Of a DNA stretch of 64,000 bases, positions 35,091 to 43,266 are shown piece by piece (positions within the stretch are counted from its first letter, which is position 1; every line of letters begins with the position of its first letter). The position numbers and the translations under genes are program-made. Source of the stretch: CBDCWT01 sp965223305 (GTDB lineage: Bacteria > Planctomycetota > Planctomycetia > Pirellulales > Pirellulaceae); contig CBDCWT010000080.1 of assembly GCA_965223305.1 (NCBI GenBank), positions 16,860-80,859 of the forward strand, in the 5' to 3' direction. Under the pieces are notes generated by a model. It saw only the letters and a program-made list of their open reading frames with translations, ran no database searches and was not told the origin of the DNA.

Positions 35091-35264
35091 CCCGAATTAT
35101 TCATGAGCGATCTGCTGCGAGGTCGTAAGTCCATCCGTGGCTTCGTCATGCTTCACAATTCTCCCTCGACGTATTGCTTCAATACGCCTGCGGAAGAATT
35201 GCTCGCCTTCCTTGCCACGAACGTACTTACAACCTCTCGCCACGATCTTCATGAATAATCCGGG
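35091..35264. mobile_element. MITE-like 174-bp element, copy 3
   Basis: It appears identical to copy 1, but the flanking direct repeat is CTAA (35087-35090 and 35265-35268) rather than TTAA. This shows that the 4 bp are duplicated target sequence, not part of the element. It is inserted exactly at the junction of the full and partial type-2 elements, between the convergent PEP-CTERM and rtcB genes. Confidence 0.92.
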
Positions 35265-35336
35265 CTAACTGCCTGTTGAAAAACGCCGTCCTGGCGTTTT
35301 GCAACCTCGCCATGCTCAGAACAGAGTTCTTCGCGG
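35265..35336. repeat. Partial type-2 element abutting the rtcB stop codon
   Basis: These 72 bp repeat the left half of the element at 34933 with a few substitutions, up to TTCTTCGCGGCT. The last shared bases run into the rtcB stop triplet. The hairpin (35275-35287 with 35293-35305, one mismatch) lies about 30 nt past the rtcB stop and could end its transcript. Confidence 0.7.
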
Positions 35337-36722
35337 CTAATCCTCGGCTCGGCTACCATCGCCACACATTTTGACGATCTTGGGATCGAAGCGCGCCACC
35401 GTTTCGACTAGGTCGCTCTGCTGGGCCATCACCTGCCGAATGTCCTTGTAGACTCCGGGCACTTCGTCAGCGCCAGCGGAGATAACATGGATACCTTGCT
35501 GGGCCAAATCGCGCTTGACCGTTTTCCAGCTGTATTTGTTCTTGGCCTGCTTGCGGGACATCCTGCGGCCGGCGCCGTGCGACGCCGAATTCAGGGAGGC
35601 GGGATTGCCCTTTCCCCGCACTACATAGGCAGGGTCGGCCATCGAACCGGGAATCACACCCAACTCGCCCGCGGCGGCAGGAGTGGCTCCCTTGCGATGG
35701 ACTACCAGCTCTCGACCCTGGTGCATCTCTTTCCAAGCAAAGTTGTGGTGGTTTTCCACGCCGCCGATGATCTCCGTTCCCAGCAGTGTAGAAACCAAGC
35801 GGTGAATCACCTCGTGGTTAGCTGCTGCGTAGTCGCCCATCAGATTCATGGCCGCCCAGTACTCTTGTCCTTCGTGGCTATTCAGCTCCAACCAGGCAAG
35901 CCGACCCAAGTCACTGTACTTCTTCGGTAGCTTCGCCCGCGCAATGCCACTGTACGTCGAACAGACGGCGGCGCCCGCACCGCGACTCCCGCTGTGGCTC
36001 AACAACGCCACATAGCGACCGGCCTGGAGGCCCAATTCGTCCTCCGAGAGGGTCAGGACCCCAAACTCGACAAAGTGGTTCCCCGATCCGGAAGTCCCCA
36101 GCTGCTTCCACGCGCGGTCCTTTCGTTCGCGCGTAATGCGAGTGACATTCCAATCTTGATCCATGACTGAATGCGACTGAGGCCGCCGATGTTCCGACCC
36201 GACGCCAAATCGCGTGCCACCCTCCAGTGCCTCCTTAAAGCGGACGAAGTCGGCATCCAACGAAGCGCAGGACATGTCCAACACAGACAACTTCATTCGG
36301 CAGGCGATGTCCACGCCGACAGCGTAGGGGATGACCGCATTCTCGCAGCCGAGAACGCCACCGATCGGCAAGCCGTACCCGACGTGGGCGTCCGGCATCA
36401 AGGCCGCAGCAGTGGCCACGGGAACGCTGCAAGCCTGACGCATCTGAGCGTGTGATCCTTTCTCAATCCCATCCGCCCCCCACGTTCGGTAGGCAATCGG
36501 CTCGGCGCGAACGAACTGCCGGTCTTGGATGAGCGCCTCGGCGAACTTCCCAAAGACATCGTCCGCTCGATACGACTCCGGATCTGCGATCACCGATTTG
36601 ATCAGCTGTTTAATGGGGTCTTCTTTCGTTCGTCCCAGCTTGGCGTGCGCTTGAACCGCTCCAATCGCGGCGGGAACGCAGTCCTGAGGAACTCCCAGCT
36701 TCTGCAGCTGTCGACCGTTCAT
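35337..36722 (-). CDS. rtcB: RNA 3'-phosphate ligase RtcB
   Basis: This 461-residue ligase would join 2',3'-cyclic phosphate or 3'-phosphate RNA ends to 5'-OH ends, using GTP and Mn2+. Signatures present are MPDAHVGYGLPIGGV, VGVDIACRMKLSVLD (metal-binding), GSGNHFVEFG, LSHSGSRG, HRKGATPA and NSASHGAGRRMSRKQA, whose His is the GMP-accepting residue. The length matches bacterial RtcB. The start MNGRQLQKLG is preceded by GGAG at good spacing; the longer upstream frame is not conserved. No rtcA or rtcR regulator is next to it. Confidence 0.95.
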   Translation of the reverse strand: MNGRQLQKLGVPQDCVPAAIGAVQAHAKLGRTKEDPIKQLIKSVIADPESYRADDVFGKFAEALIQDRQFVRAEPIAYRTWGADGIEKGSHAQMRQACSVPVATAAALMPDAHVGYGLPIGGVLGCENAVIPYAVGVDIACRMKLSVLDMSCASLDADFVRFKEALEGGTRFGVGSEHRRPQSHSVMDQDWNVTRITRERKDRAWKQLGTSGSGNHFVEFGVLTLSEDELGLQAGRYVALLSHSGSRGAGAAVCSTYSGIARAKLPKKYSDLGRLAWLELNSHEGQEYWAAMNLMGDYAAANHEVIHRLVSTLLGTEIIGGVENHHNFAWKEMHQGRELVVHRKGATPAAAGELGVIPGSMADPAYVVRGKGNPASLNSASHGAGRRMSRKQAKNKYSWKTVKRDLAQQGIHVISAGADEVPGVYKDIRQVMAQQSDLVETVARFDPKIVKMCGDGSRAED

Positions 36723-36972
36723 CGGGCACTCCTTCCTAGTGGTCGCGGCAATCTGGATGAGGGATGTTCGTGCGGTAACGCGACACAAAAAAACGGAAAC
36801 CGAAGACATCCGCGCCGACTCTTTACCTCACACGCGACCGAGTGGCGTACAATGAACCAACTTGACACGGAAGACGGTTGTCTTCAAGGCTCCAGAGGGG
36901 TGGCAGCACAAGCCAACCTGTCGGAGCTGCGAAACCTGGAAGACAACAAATCTCGGCGGGGGAGAAAGTCCA

Positions 36973-38163
36973 ATGAACCGGCGGCGTTTCGTAGGTGGCG
37001 CGATCGGCTGTTTGCTGGCACCGTCCGTGCTGGCAAGCGACGAAAAGAACCGACTGCGGGTGGCGGTGATCGGCCACACCGGCCGTGGGAACTATGGACA
37101 CGGCCTGGACACCGTCTGGTTGCGCGTCCCCCAAACAGAGATCGTCGGGGTCGCCGATGCGAATCCAACTGGTTTGGCTCAGGGCTGCCAGCGGCTTCGA
37201 ATCGATGTCAAACACGGTTTCGCCGATTACCGCAAATTGTTGGCTGCGACGCGACCGGACCTGGTGGCCGTCTGTCCGCGGCATCCCGACCAAAGGGTGG
37301 ACATGATCCTGGCAGCTGTGGAGGCAGGCGCTCGGGGTCTGTATGTCGAAAAGCCGTTTTGCCGCTCGCCAGCCGAAGCGGATGCGATCGTGGCCGCCTG
37401 TCGACAGCGCGACGTCAAGCTGGCAGTGGCTCACCGCAATCGGTACCACCCAGCGCTGCCGGCGATCAACCGGCTGCTGGCAAACGACCGCATCGGCAGG
37501 GTGCTTGAATTGCGGGGACGCGGAAAAGGAGACCATCGCGGAGGTGGAGAGGACTTGTGGGTGCTGGGATGCCATGTCATGAATCTGATCCACTACTTCG
37601 GCGGGCTCCCGCTGTCTTGCTCGGCGTCAATGCGTCAGGGCGGACGCCCAGTGGCCAGCTCGGACATTCGGGACGGCAACGAATCTCTGGGCCCGTTGGC
37701 AGGTGACGAGGTTCACGCACGCTATGAGATGGAACGCGGTATGGTCGCCTACTTCGACTCGGTTGCCAACGACGGCACGCGGAACGCCGGCTTCGGACTG
37801 CAGATCATCGGCAGCGAGGGGATTATCGACATCGACTGCGATCGGGATCCGATCGCTCACTTGGTGCCGGGCAATCCATTCCAGCCGACCGACACAACGC
37901 GACGACCGCTGCCGATCAGTTCCGCGGGCATCGGGAAGCCAGAGCCGATTCACAACCTGCATCGGGAAATCAGCGCGCACCGTGTCGCGATCGCCGACCT
38001 GCTGGATTCCCTGCAGCAGGATCGACAACCTCTCTGCGGAGTCGAAGAGGCGGCGATGACCGTCGAAATGATCTGCTCCGTATTCGCGTCACACCTCCAG
38101 GGCGGCAGAGCTGTCGACATCCCGTTGGCAGACCGCAAGAACGCACTGGCTGGGTCAAGATAG
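36973..38163 (+). CDS. Gfo/Idh/MocA-family oxidoreductase, exported (Tat-like signal)
   Basis: This 396-residue protein begins with the Tat-like sequence MNRRRFVGGAIGCLLAPSVL. The NAD(P)-binding Rossmann fold follows (RVAVIGHTGRGNYGHG, then EIVGVADAN). The family catalytic lysine is in YVEKPFCRSPAEADA and the second domain starts near LAVAHRNRYHPALP. Sugar or inositol dehydrogenation is the usual chemistry. ATG 36973 is preceded by GGGGGAG and is the start with a signal. It ends 9 bp inside the convergent gene. The substrate cannot be read from the sequence. Confidence 0.85.
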   Translation: MNRRRFVGGAIGCLLAPSVLASDEKNRLRVAVIGHTGRGNYGHGLDTVWLRVPQTEIVGVADANPTGLAQGCQRLRIDVKHGFADYRKLLAATRPDLVAVCPRHPDQRVDMILAAVEAGARGLYVEKPFCRSPAEADAIVAACRQRDVKLAVAHRNRYHPALPAINRLLANDRIGRVLELRGRGKGDHRGGGEDLWVLGCHVMNLIHYFGGLPLSCSASMRQGGRPVASSDIRDGNESLGPLAGDEVHARYEMERGMVAYFDSVANDGTRNAGFGLQIIGSEGIIDIDCDRDPIAHLVPGNPFQPTDTTRRPLPISSAGIGKPEPIHNLHREISAHRVAIADLLDSLQQDRQPLCGVEEAAMTVEMICSVFASHLQGGRAVDIPLADRKNALAGSR

Positions 38164-39180
38164 ACTGCGCAGAGATGCTCTAGCCTGCAGATACGCCCGC
38201 AGCGCCGTGGCAAGCGACTTCGGCAGCCCGGCCGGTACCTGCGGCGAAAATCCGGGCGAAAACAAGAGTCGCTCAATTCGATCGACCGGCGAGGTCGTGC
38301 GGCGAGGAGTACCCCAGAAGGACGCCAGCTGGTCGGACAACGTCATCCGCGGGGATTCCAAGATGGTCTCACGATGATAGAGCAACTGCTGACGCAACAC
38401 CTGCTCGGTCTGCACCATCCGCTCTGCCTGGGACTTGGCCTCCTGGTCACCGGCCAGGTAGAGGGCGACGAAGAAGTCGCGCATGCCGGTTCTGACGGGC
38501 TCGTCGAGCCCCCGCACCACACCTCGTCGGACACCGTGGGCCTCGCAATGAACCTGCAGGTAATCACCGCGCCATGACCGGGGAGCTCGCAGTGTGAGCA
38601 AGAAGGAACGCGATCCCTCCAGCGCTGTCTGCCGAGAAGGTCGCAGCTTGAAGTAGACACCGGTGCCTCGCAGAATCGTGCCGCTCGCCGTTACTGGCTC
38701 CATTGGAGCCAGTAGCTCGTAACGAGTCGCCAAGCTGTCTTTGGACCCAAGGTCGCCAGATCCCGTGATCTTGACGAGATGATTCAACACGCCGCTGACA
38801 GTGACTCCCGCCGACTTCGTCTTTTCGTTTCTCTCCTCGACGCTGATATTGCCGGCATAGTCGGAGGCAAGTGTCGTCTTCGGTTGGTAGTCGGCAACGA
38901 GCAGCTTTTGGCCGGGACTCGAGACGCGGAAAAAGTACTCCAGTAAATCATCATCACGGACTTCGCCAAGCAGCGTTGATATCTCCAGTTTCGCTTCGAG
39001 TAGCCGTTCGTCCGGATTTTCGGCGGCGAACTGGGCAGTCGTGACGTCGCGGCAGGTGATCAACGGAGCCGTGTCAAATTGCACCATCGGCGAGTCGGCC
39101 CGGAGCGTCTGCGTAAAGGCCAGCAACAGCCAGCATGAGAGCAGAGGTCGAGCAAGGCGGGCGGGAAAGTGATCCTTCAC
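38155..39180 (-). CDS. Secreted protein of unknown function
   Basis: This 341-residue protein has a signal peptide (LARPLLSCWLLLAFTQTLRA, then DSPMVQFD). The body contains beta-rich segments (LEAKLEISTLLGEVRDDDLL, VTVSGVLNHLVKITGSGD) and a helical C-terminal third. I recognise no family or catalytic motif. The 3' end overlaps the convergent oxidoreductase by 9 bp. Planctomycete secreted proteins of this sort are usually lineage-specific. Confidence 0.65.
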   Translation of the reverse strand: MKDHFPARLARPLLSCWLLLAFTQTLRADSPMVQFDTAPLITCRDVTTAQFAAENPDERLLEAKLEISTLLGEVRDDDLLEYFFRVSSPGQKLLVADYQPKTTLASDYAGNISVEERNEKTKSAGVTVSGVLNHLVKITGSGDLGSKDSLATRYELLAPMEPVTASGTILRGTGVYFKLRPSRQTALEGSRSFLLTLRAPRSWRGDYLQVHCEAHGVRRGVVRGLDEPVRTGMRDFFVALYLAGDQEAKSQAERMVQTEQVLRQQLLYHRETILESPRMTLSDQLASFWGTPRRTTSPVDRIERLLFSPGFSPQVPAGLPKSLATALRAYLQARASLRSLS

Positions 39181-39435
39181 GACAGAGACTCCTATCGTTC
39201 AAGGCCGGATGAAAACCACGACCTCCGATAAGCAACCCTGCCTCGGATCGTCTACTCCATTTGCTTCGCCTAGAAGCAGCCCCGTCATAGAGCCTGATGT
39301 GCCGGCCGACAAGTTACGCAGAACGCGCAAACACCCTGCTTGCGAAGTTGAACAAATTGACAAGCTCTCCCGTGGCAGCGTCTCCGGGGTCTTGCTGGCA
39401 GGCACCTCTGAATAATAGGCAGACCGGTCGGGGAG

Positions 39436-40191
39436 TCAAGAGTCGCCAAGAGGCGTGCGGGCGTCGGTCACAACGATTTCGTCAAACGAACTGGCCGCCG
39501 GGTGGCCACCATGATCTGTGGCTGGATTGCCCGGCCGCGTGGACAGCAGCGTCTGCAAACCCGCCGACTTGGCAGCATCAAGTTCGCTCACCACGTCGCT
39601 CACGAAAAGAACGTCGGCAGGGGACAGGCCAAAATCGGAGACGATCCTGCTGTAGCTTTCCGTCTCGGTTTTGGCACCCACCGTTGTGTCGTAGTGTCCG
39701 CGGAAATAGCCGAGCAGATCTCCGCAGATCGTGTGGCCAAAAAACAACCGTTGTGCCGCGACACTGCCGGAGGAGTAAACCCGCAAGTCGAGGCCCGCCT
39801 CTTGCCAACGCTCGAGAGCCGGCACCACGTCATCGTAAAGATGTGCCCGCAGCTCGCCACTCTCGAATCCAGCCCGCCAGATCAAGCCCTGCAGCTGCTT
39901 CAACCCTGTCGCTTTGGTGTCTGCCGCCATCAAACGCAGCACCTCGTCCCGCACCAAACTCAGTTGGCCCTGATCGTCTCGCCCGGCCGACCAGCTGTCC
40001 AAAGACGGGTATCCAGCATCCTGAGCTATCCGGTCACAGGCCGCAGCAAGCTCTTGCTGCCCCCACTGCCGGTCGAGGAACGCATCCAGCTCGCGGCGCA
40101 CAAAAGGAAACATGACATCGTAGACGAACGAAATCGACGAAGTCGTTCCTTCGATGTCCAACAGCACTCCGCGGGCAGAGAATTCAGCCAC
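39436..40191 (-). CDS. mtnC: Enolase-phosphatase E1 / acireductone synthase (MtnC)
   Basis: This 251-residue HAD-superfamily enzyme has the nucleophile-region motif LLDIEGTTSSISFVYDVMFP, the MtnC signature. Further HAD motifs are LDLRVYSSGSVAAQRL and SPADVLFVSDVVSELDAAKS, and the MtnC segment GHYDTTVGAKTETESY is also present. It converts 2,3-diketo-5-methylthiopentyl-1-phosphate to acireductone in methionine salvage. It lies 19 bp after mtnD on the same strand. Confidence 0.95.
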   Translation of the reverse strand: MAEFSARGVLLDIEGTTSSISFVYDVMFPFVRRELDAFLDRQWGQQELAAACDRIAQDAGYPSLDSWSAGRDDQGQLSLVRDEVLRLMAADTKATGLKQLQGLIWRAGFESGELRAHLYDDVVPALERWQEAGLDLRVYSSGSVAAQRLFFGHTICGDLLGYFRGHYDTTVGAKTETESYSRIVSDFGLSPADVLFVSDVVSELDAAKSAGLQTLLSTRPGNPATDHGGHPAASSFDEIVVTDARTPLGDS

Positions 40192-40210
40192 GAGACAATA
40201 CCGCGTCGAC

Positions 40211-40792
40211 CTACAGCTTCACAACCGGCTCGAAGTCACCGGCGGGGGGCAGGTAGTCGGGTCCCCAGCAGACCGGCGCATACGACTCGTGAACCGGGTC
40301 ATCCACGTAGAGCGGAGACCAGCCTGCGGGATCCAGAAACAGCCGAATGCAGCGAATGGTTTTGTCCTGACAGAGGTTGAACCAGTGCCGCGTCCCCGCG
40401 GGAACATTGACCAGATCGCCGCTCTCGACCGTGATTCCAAAAACCGGCCCTTGATCAGGGTGAATGTGGAACACGCCGCTGCCTTTCACAGTAAAACGCA
40501 CCTCATCGTCTCGATGCGTATGCTCCTTGGCGAACTTCGCGCACATCTCGTCGACCCCCGGCGTTTCGGGCGAAACTGCAATCACATCGGCCGTCTGATA
40601 GCCCCCCCGCACCTTCAGCCGCTCGATTTCCGGTCCGTACGCCTCCAGAATCTGCTCGTTAGTCGCGTCCCCCGTGATCCGATTCTCCACATCCCATTTC
40701 TCGTACCAAATGCCAAAAGGTGCCAAGAACTCGCTGACCTCCTCAGGATCCGATATCGTCCGGCCCTCGTCCGGGATCATGACAGTCGCCAT
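40211..40792 (-). CDS. mtnD: Acireductone dioxygenase (MtnD)
   Basis: This 193-residue cupin carries the metal ligands in EHTHRDDEVRFTVKGSG (two His and a Glu) and PAGTRHWFNL (the third His). ARD oxidises acireductone to the keto-acid of methionine plus formate when iron-loaded, or to off-pathway products with nickel. ATG 40792 has GGAG upstream; the frame extends further upstream but that extension is not ARD-like. It is in the mtnB-mtnD-mtnC cluster. Confidence 0.95.
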   Translation of the reverse strand: MATVMIPDEGRTISDPEEVSEFLAPFGIWYEKWDVENRITGDATNEQILEAYGPEIERLKVRGGYQTADVIAVSPETPGVDEMCAKFAKEHTHRDDEVRFTVKGSGVFHIHPDQGPVFGITVESGDLVNVPAGTRHWFNLCQDKTIRCIRLFLDPAGWSPLYVDDPVHESYAPVCWGPDYLPPAGDFEPVVKL

Positions 40793-40893
40793 CGTTTCGC
40801 TCCAATCGTCTGTGTTGCAGGTTGTTGTTGACGTAAATCGGCAAGCCCGACAGGTGCAACCGTGACAAGCGCCGCGGCGGGCTCTCCGTTCAG

Positions 40894-41571
40894 CTACGGT
40901 GTATTGGGAAACTCCACCACCCCCTTGCTGCGCGAGAGCATCCGGCGACAGGCCAGGCACTCGAGTAAAAACTCTACGATTTCGACGTGACGGCGAGCTT
41001 CCTCGACGTCGCGCCCCCAGGTGTACAACCCGTGTCGCCGGATCAAGAAAGCGTGCTCCAAGGGACGTTGAAAACGATCGAAACAGCTGCGAATCTGCTC
41101 GGCCAAAACCGGCATGTCCTGGGTGTTGTCGAATATCTCCAGCCAAAAACTGTGCTCGTGCGTCTCCACACCAGCCAGGCCTTTGAGCATCTCGTATCCC
41201 TCGATCCAGATCCCCCCCTCGTCAAAATAAAGCTGGGAGATCTCTGTAGCCCATACCGAGTGTGTGTGAAGGATGCAGCCCACCTCGTCACGCCGCTCCG
41301 CAATCGCGACGTGCAGCAGAGTTTCCGCCGAGGACTTTGGTTGATCCTCGCGCGACGGCAACCCCGAAGAATCAACCGAGACAAAATCCCCAGCTGTCAG
41401 GTTTCCCTTGTCCTTGCCGCTCGCTGTCACCAACAACTCCAGTGGCTCGCGCCGCAACACCACGCTGTAGTTGCTGCTGGTCCCCACCGACCATCCGCGT
41501 TGATAAAACAAGCGACCCACACCAATCAGCTGGTCAGCCGATGCCGAAATATCTGGTGTCGATTGAGGCAA
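40894..41571 (-). CDS. mtnB: Methylthioribulose-1-phosphate dehydratase (MtnB)
   Basis: This 225-residue member of the class II aldolase fold has zinc ligands in CILHTHSVWATEI and FLIRRHGLYTWGRDVEEA, and the conserved SSNYSVVL and LLVTASGKDKG segments. It dehydrates 5-methylthioribulose-1-phosphate, upstream of MtnC and MtnD in the same pathway. The three genes lie in the order B-D-C with a 101-bp and a 19-bp gap. mtnA, mtnK/mtnP and mtnN are not in the window. Confidence 0.95.
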   Translation of the reverse strand: MPQSTPDISASADQLIGVGRLFYQRGWSVGTSSNYSVVLRREPLELLVTASGKDKGNLTAGDFVSVDSSGLPSREDQPKSSAETLLHVAIAERRDEVGCILHTHSVWATEISQLYFDEGGIWIEGYEMLKGLAGVETHEHSFWLEIFDNTQDMPVLAEQIRSCFDRFQRPLEHAFLIRRHGLYTWGRDVEEARRHVEIVEFLLECLACRRMLSRSKGVVEFPNTP

Positions 41572-41655
41572 CTCTCGACTTCTCCTTACGCTGCATTACC
41601 CCTGGCTCCCGCAGCACCGAAGTTTAGCAAATTGACACTTTGTGAAAAGTTCTGG

Positions 41656-42231
41656 CTAGCTGTGCATCCGCGGTGCCGCTTCACCTTGCTCGATGATCTT
41701 CGCCTCGCACTCCGCCAACTCTGCGAGCCGAGCGCCGACAACTTCCTGGCAGGCGAATGTCTTCGCCAACCTCAGGTAGACGCTGTGGTGCCGCGCTTCG
41801 GATTCGAACAACGAACCGTAAAAGTCGGCTAACTCTCGATCTCCCAGATGATCACGGAGCAGTCCAAATCGCTCGCAGGACCGGGCTTCGATCAGTCCCG
41901 CAACCAGCAACCGGTCGATCGCCCGCTGCGGCTCGGTCCGGGAGACGAGGTCATTCAACCGCCGGCCGTAGCCACTCGGCTTAAGCCGCCGGAAACGAAT
42001 CCCGCGGCGATTGAGCAGATCGAGCACCATGTGAAAATGTTCGAGCTCCTCGTTGACAATCAGGGACATCTCGCGACACAGCTCTTCATTTTCGACGTAG
42101 GCAAAGAGTAGATTGAGCGCCGTTCCAGCAGCTTTTTTCTCGCAATGAGCATGGTCGATCAACACCTCAGCGACATGCTGCTCGACTTGTCGAATCCAGC
42201 GATCGGGAGACGATGATCGGAGGCTCAGCAT
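41656..42231 (-). CDS. miaE: tRNA-(ms2io6A37) hydroxylase (MiaE)
   Basis: This 191-residue ferritin-like di-iron protein has metal ligands in DHAHCEKKAAGTALNLLFAY, EELEHFHMVLDLLNRRGI and SLFESEARHHSVYLRLAK. MiaE hydroxylates the isopentenyl group of ms2i6A at tRNA position 37. It follows 84 bp upstream of mtnB on the same strand but serves a different process. The family assignment is by motif layout and length, which agree well. Confidence 0.85.
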   Translation of the reverse strand: MLSLRSSSPDRWIRQVEQHVAEVLIDHAHCEKKAAGTALNLLFAYVENEELCREMSLIVNEELEHFHMVLDLLNRRGIRFRRLKPSGYGRRLNDLVSRTEPQRAIDRLLVAGLIEARSCERFGLLRDHLGDRELADFYGSLFESEARHHSVYLRLAKTFACQEVVGARLAELAECEAKIIEQGEAAPRMHS

Positions 42232-42881
42232 GGCACGCAGTCCTGTAGCTCTACCGCTGGATCGTAGAAAATGGGGTCTGAAAGCGTCCGTTTACCCTAG
42301 AAACGCCAGCATACCGGACACCCAGTCGAGGAGAAGAGGGCAGGGGGTTACGCGGCTAAGGGCTTTCCCCGAAGTTTCGCCGCTATCCGATTCGTAGCCG
42401 ACTCGCCAGAGCGTAGCCGAACTCGCCAGAGTTTGGCGGACTGCCAATTCGCCCAGGGGCCAGGCAGCGCTCCTGCCGAGCCGAGGTACATCGGCGTGAG
42501 TGGAAACCGTGGGCTAACGCCCAGCGGCTGATCTTGCACAGCCACACTGCAAAGGCACAGCGCCATCCTGTTGATCATGTAAACCTGCTTGACACAAAAG
42601 GCAGGTGAAGTGACGGCGGGGACTCTCCCTGGCTTATCGCGATTTCGGCTCGGCAGGAGCCTCGCCCTCCCGAGCATCATGCACGGGCCGGTGCCGCGGT
42701 GTGATGGGCCGCGCCACAAATCAGCCGGAATGCGTTAGCATCCGGTTTTGGTGGGAACCGTGGGCTAACGCCCAGCGGCTGATTTTGTATCGCGGTCTCC
42801 GGCCAAGGCCAAAAGCGCGATTTATCGCTCTCGCCGCTTCAAGTATCCTGAGAAGGCACTCGAATCCCACCTGGTAAGACG
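42232..42881. other. 650-bp intergenic region filled with dispersed repeats
   Basis: No gene is supported. It contains the CGTAGCCGAACTCGCCAGAG family (about 42409-42437), repeat R1 at 42505-42532 and 42756-42783, the GC-rich repeat R2 at 42647-42675, and R3 (TCAGCCGGAATGCGTTAGCA) at 42721-42748. The order R2-R3-R1 is repeated almost exactly at 49327-49462. Confidence 0.75.
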
Positions 42882-43127
42882 ATGAAGACAGTCGATCGCC
42901 TTTTTGAAGAAACGCAATTCACCGTCGACGACGTTGCCGAGCGCGCCGCCCTGCCGCTGTCCCGCGTCGAAGCCATCGCGCTGGGGCGCTGGACTCCCAG
43001 CCCCGCTGAACGTGAGCGGATCGCGGCCGCGTTCGGAGTATCCGTCGACGAAATCAGCTGGGGACACTCCATCGATCCCCGCAACCTCCGCTATCGCCGC
43101 TTCGGCTTTCAGAATCACACAGAGTGA
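42882..43127 (+). CDS. Small XRE-like HTH protein
   Basis: This 81-residue protein has an HTH of the Cro/XRE type: FTVDDVAERAALPLSRVEAI followed by RWTPSPAERERIAAAFGVSV. The tail DEISWGHSIDPRNLRYRRFG looks specific to planctomycete members of this short family. It lies 139 bp upstream of the ABC-F gene. The DNA target is unknown. Confidence 0.8.
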   Translation: MKTVDRLFEETQFTVDDVAERAALPLSRVEAIALGRWTPSPAERERIAAAFGVSVDEISWGHSIDPRNLRYRRFGFQNHTE

Positions 43128-43266
43128 GCAGGCCACGTTCCGCCGTACCTCTTTGCCGACGACTTCGACCCGAAGCGGCAGGCGCGGCAAAGAGGCGATG
43201 GCCGGTAAGACGCCGACCGCAGCATCAGTCAAAACCCGACACTAACGAGCCGCGAGCTGGCGAACC

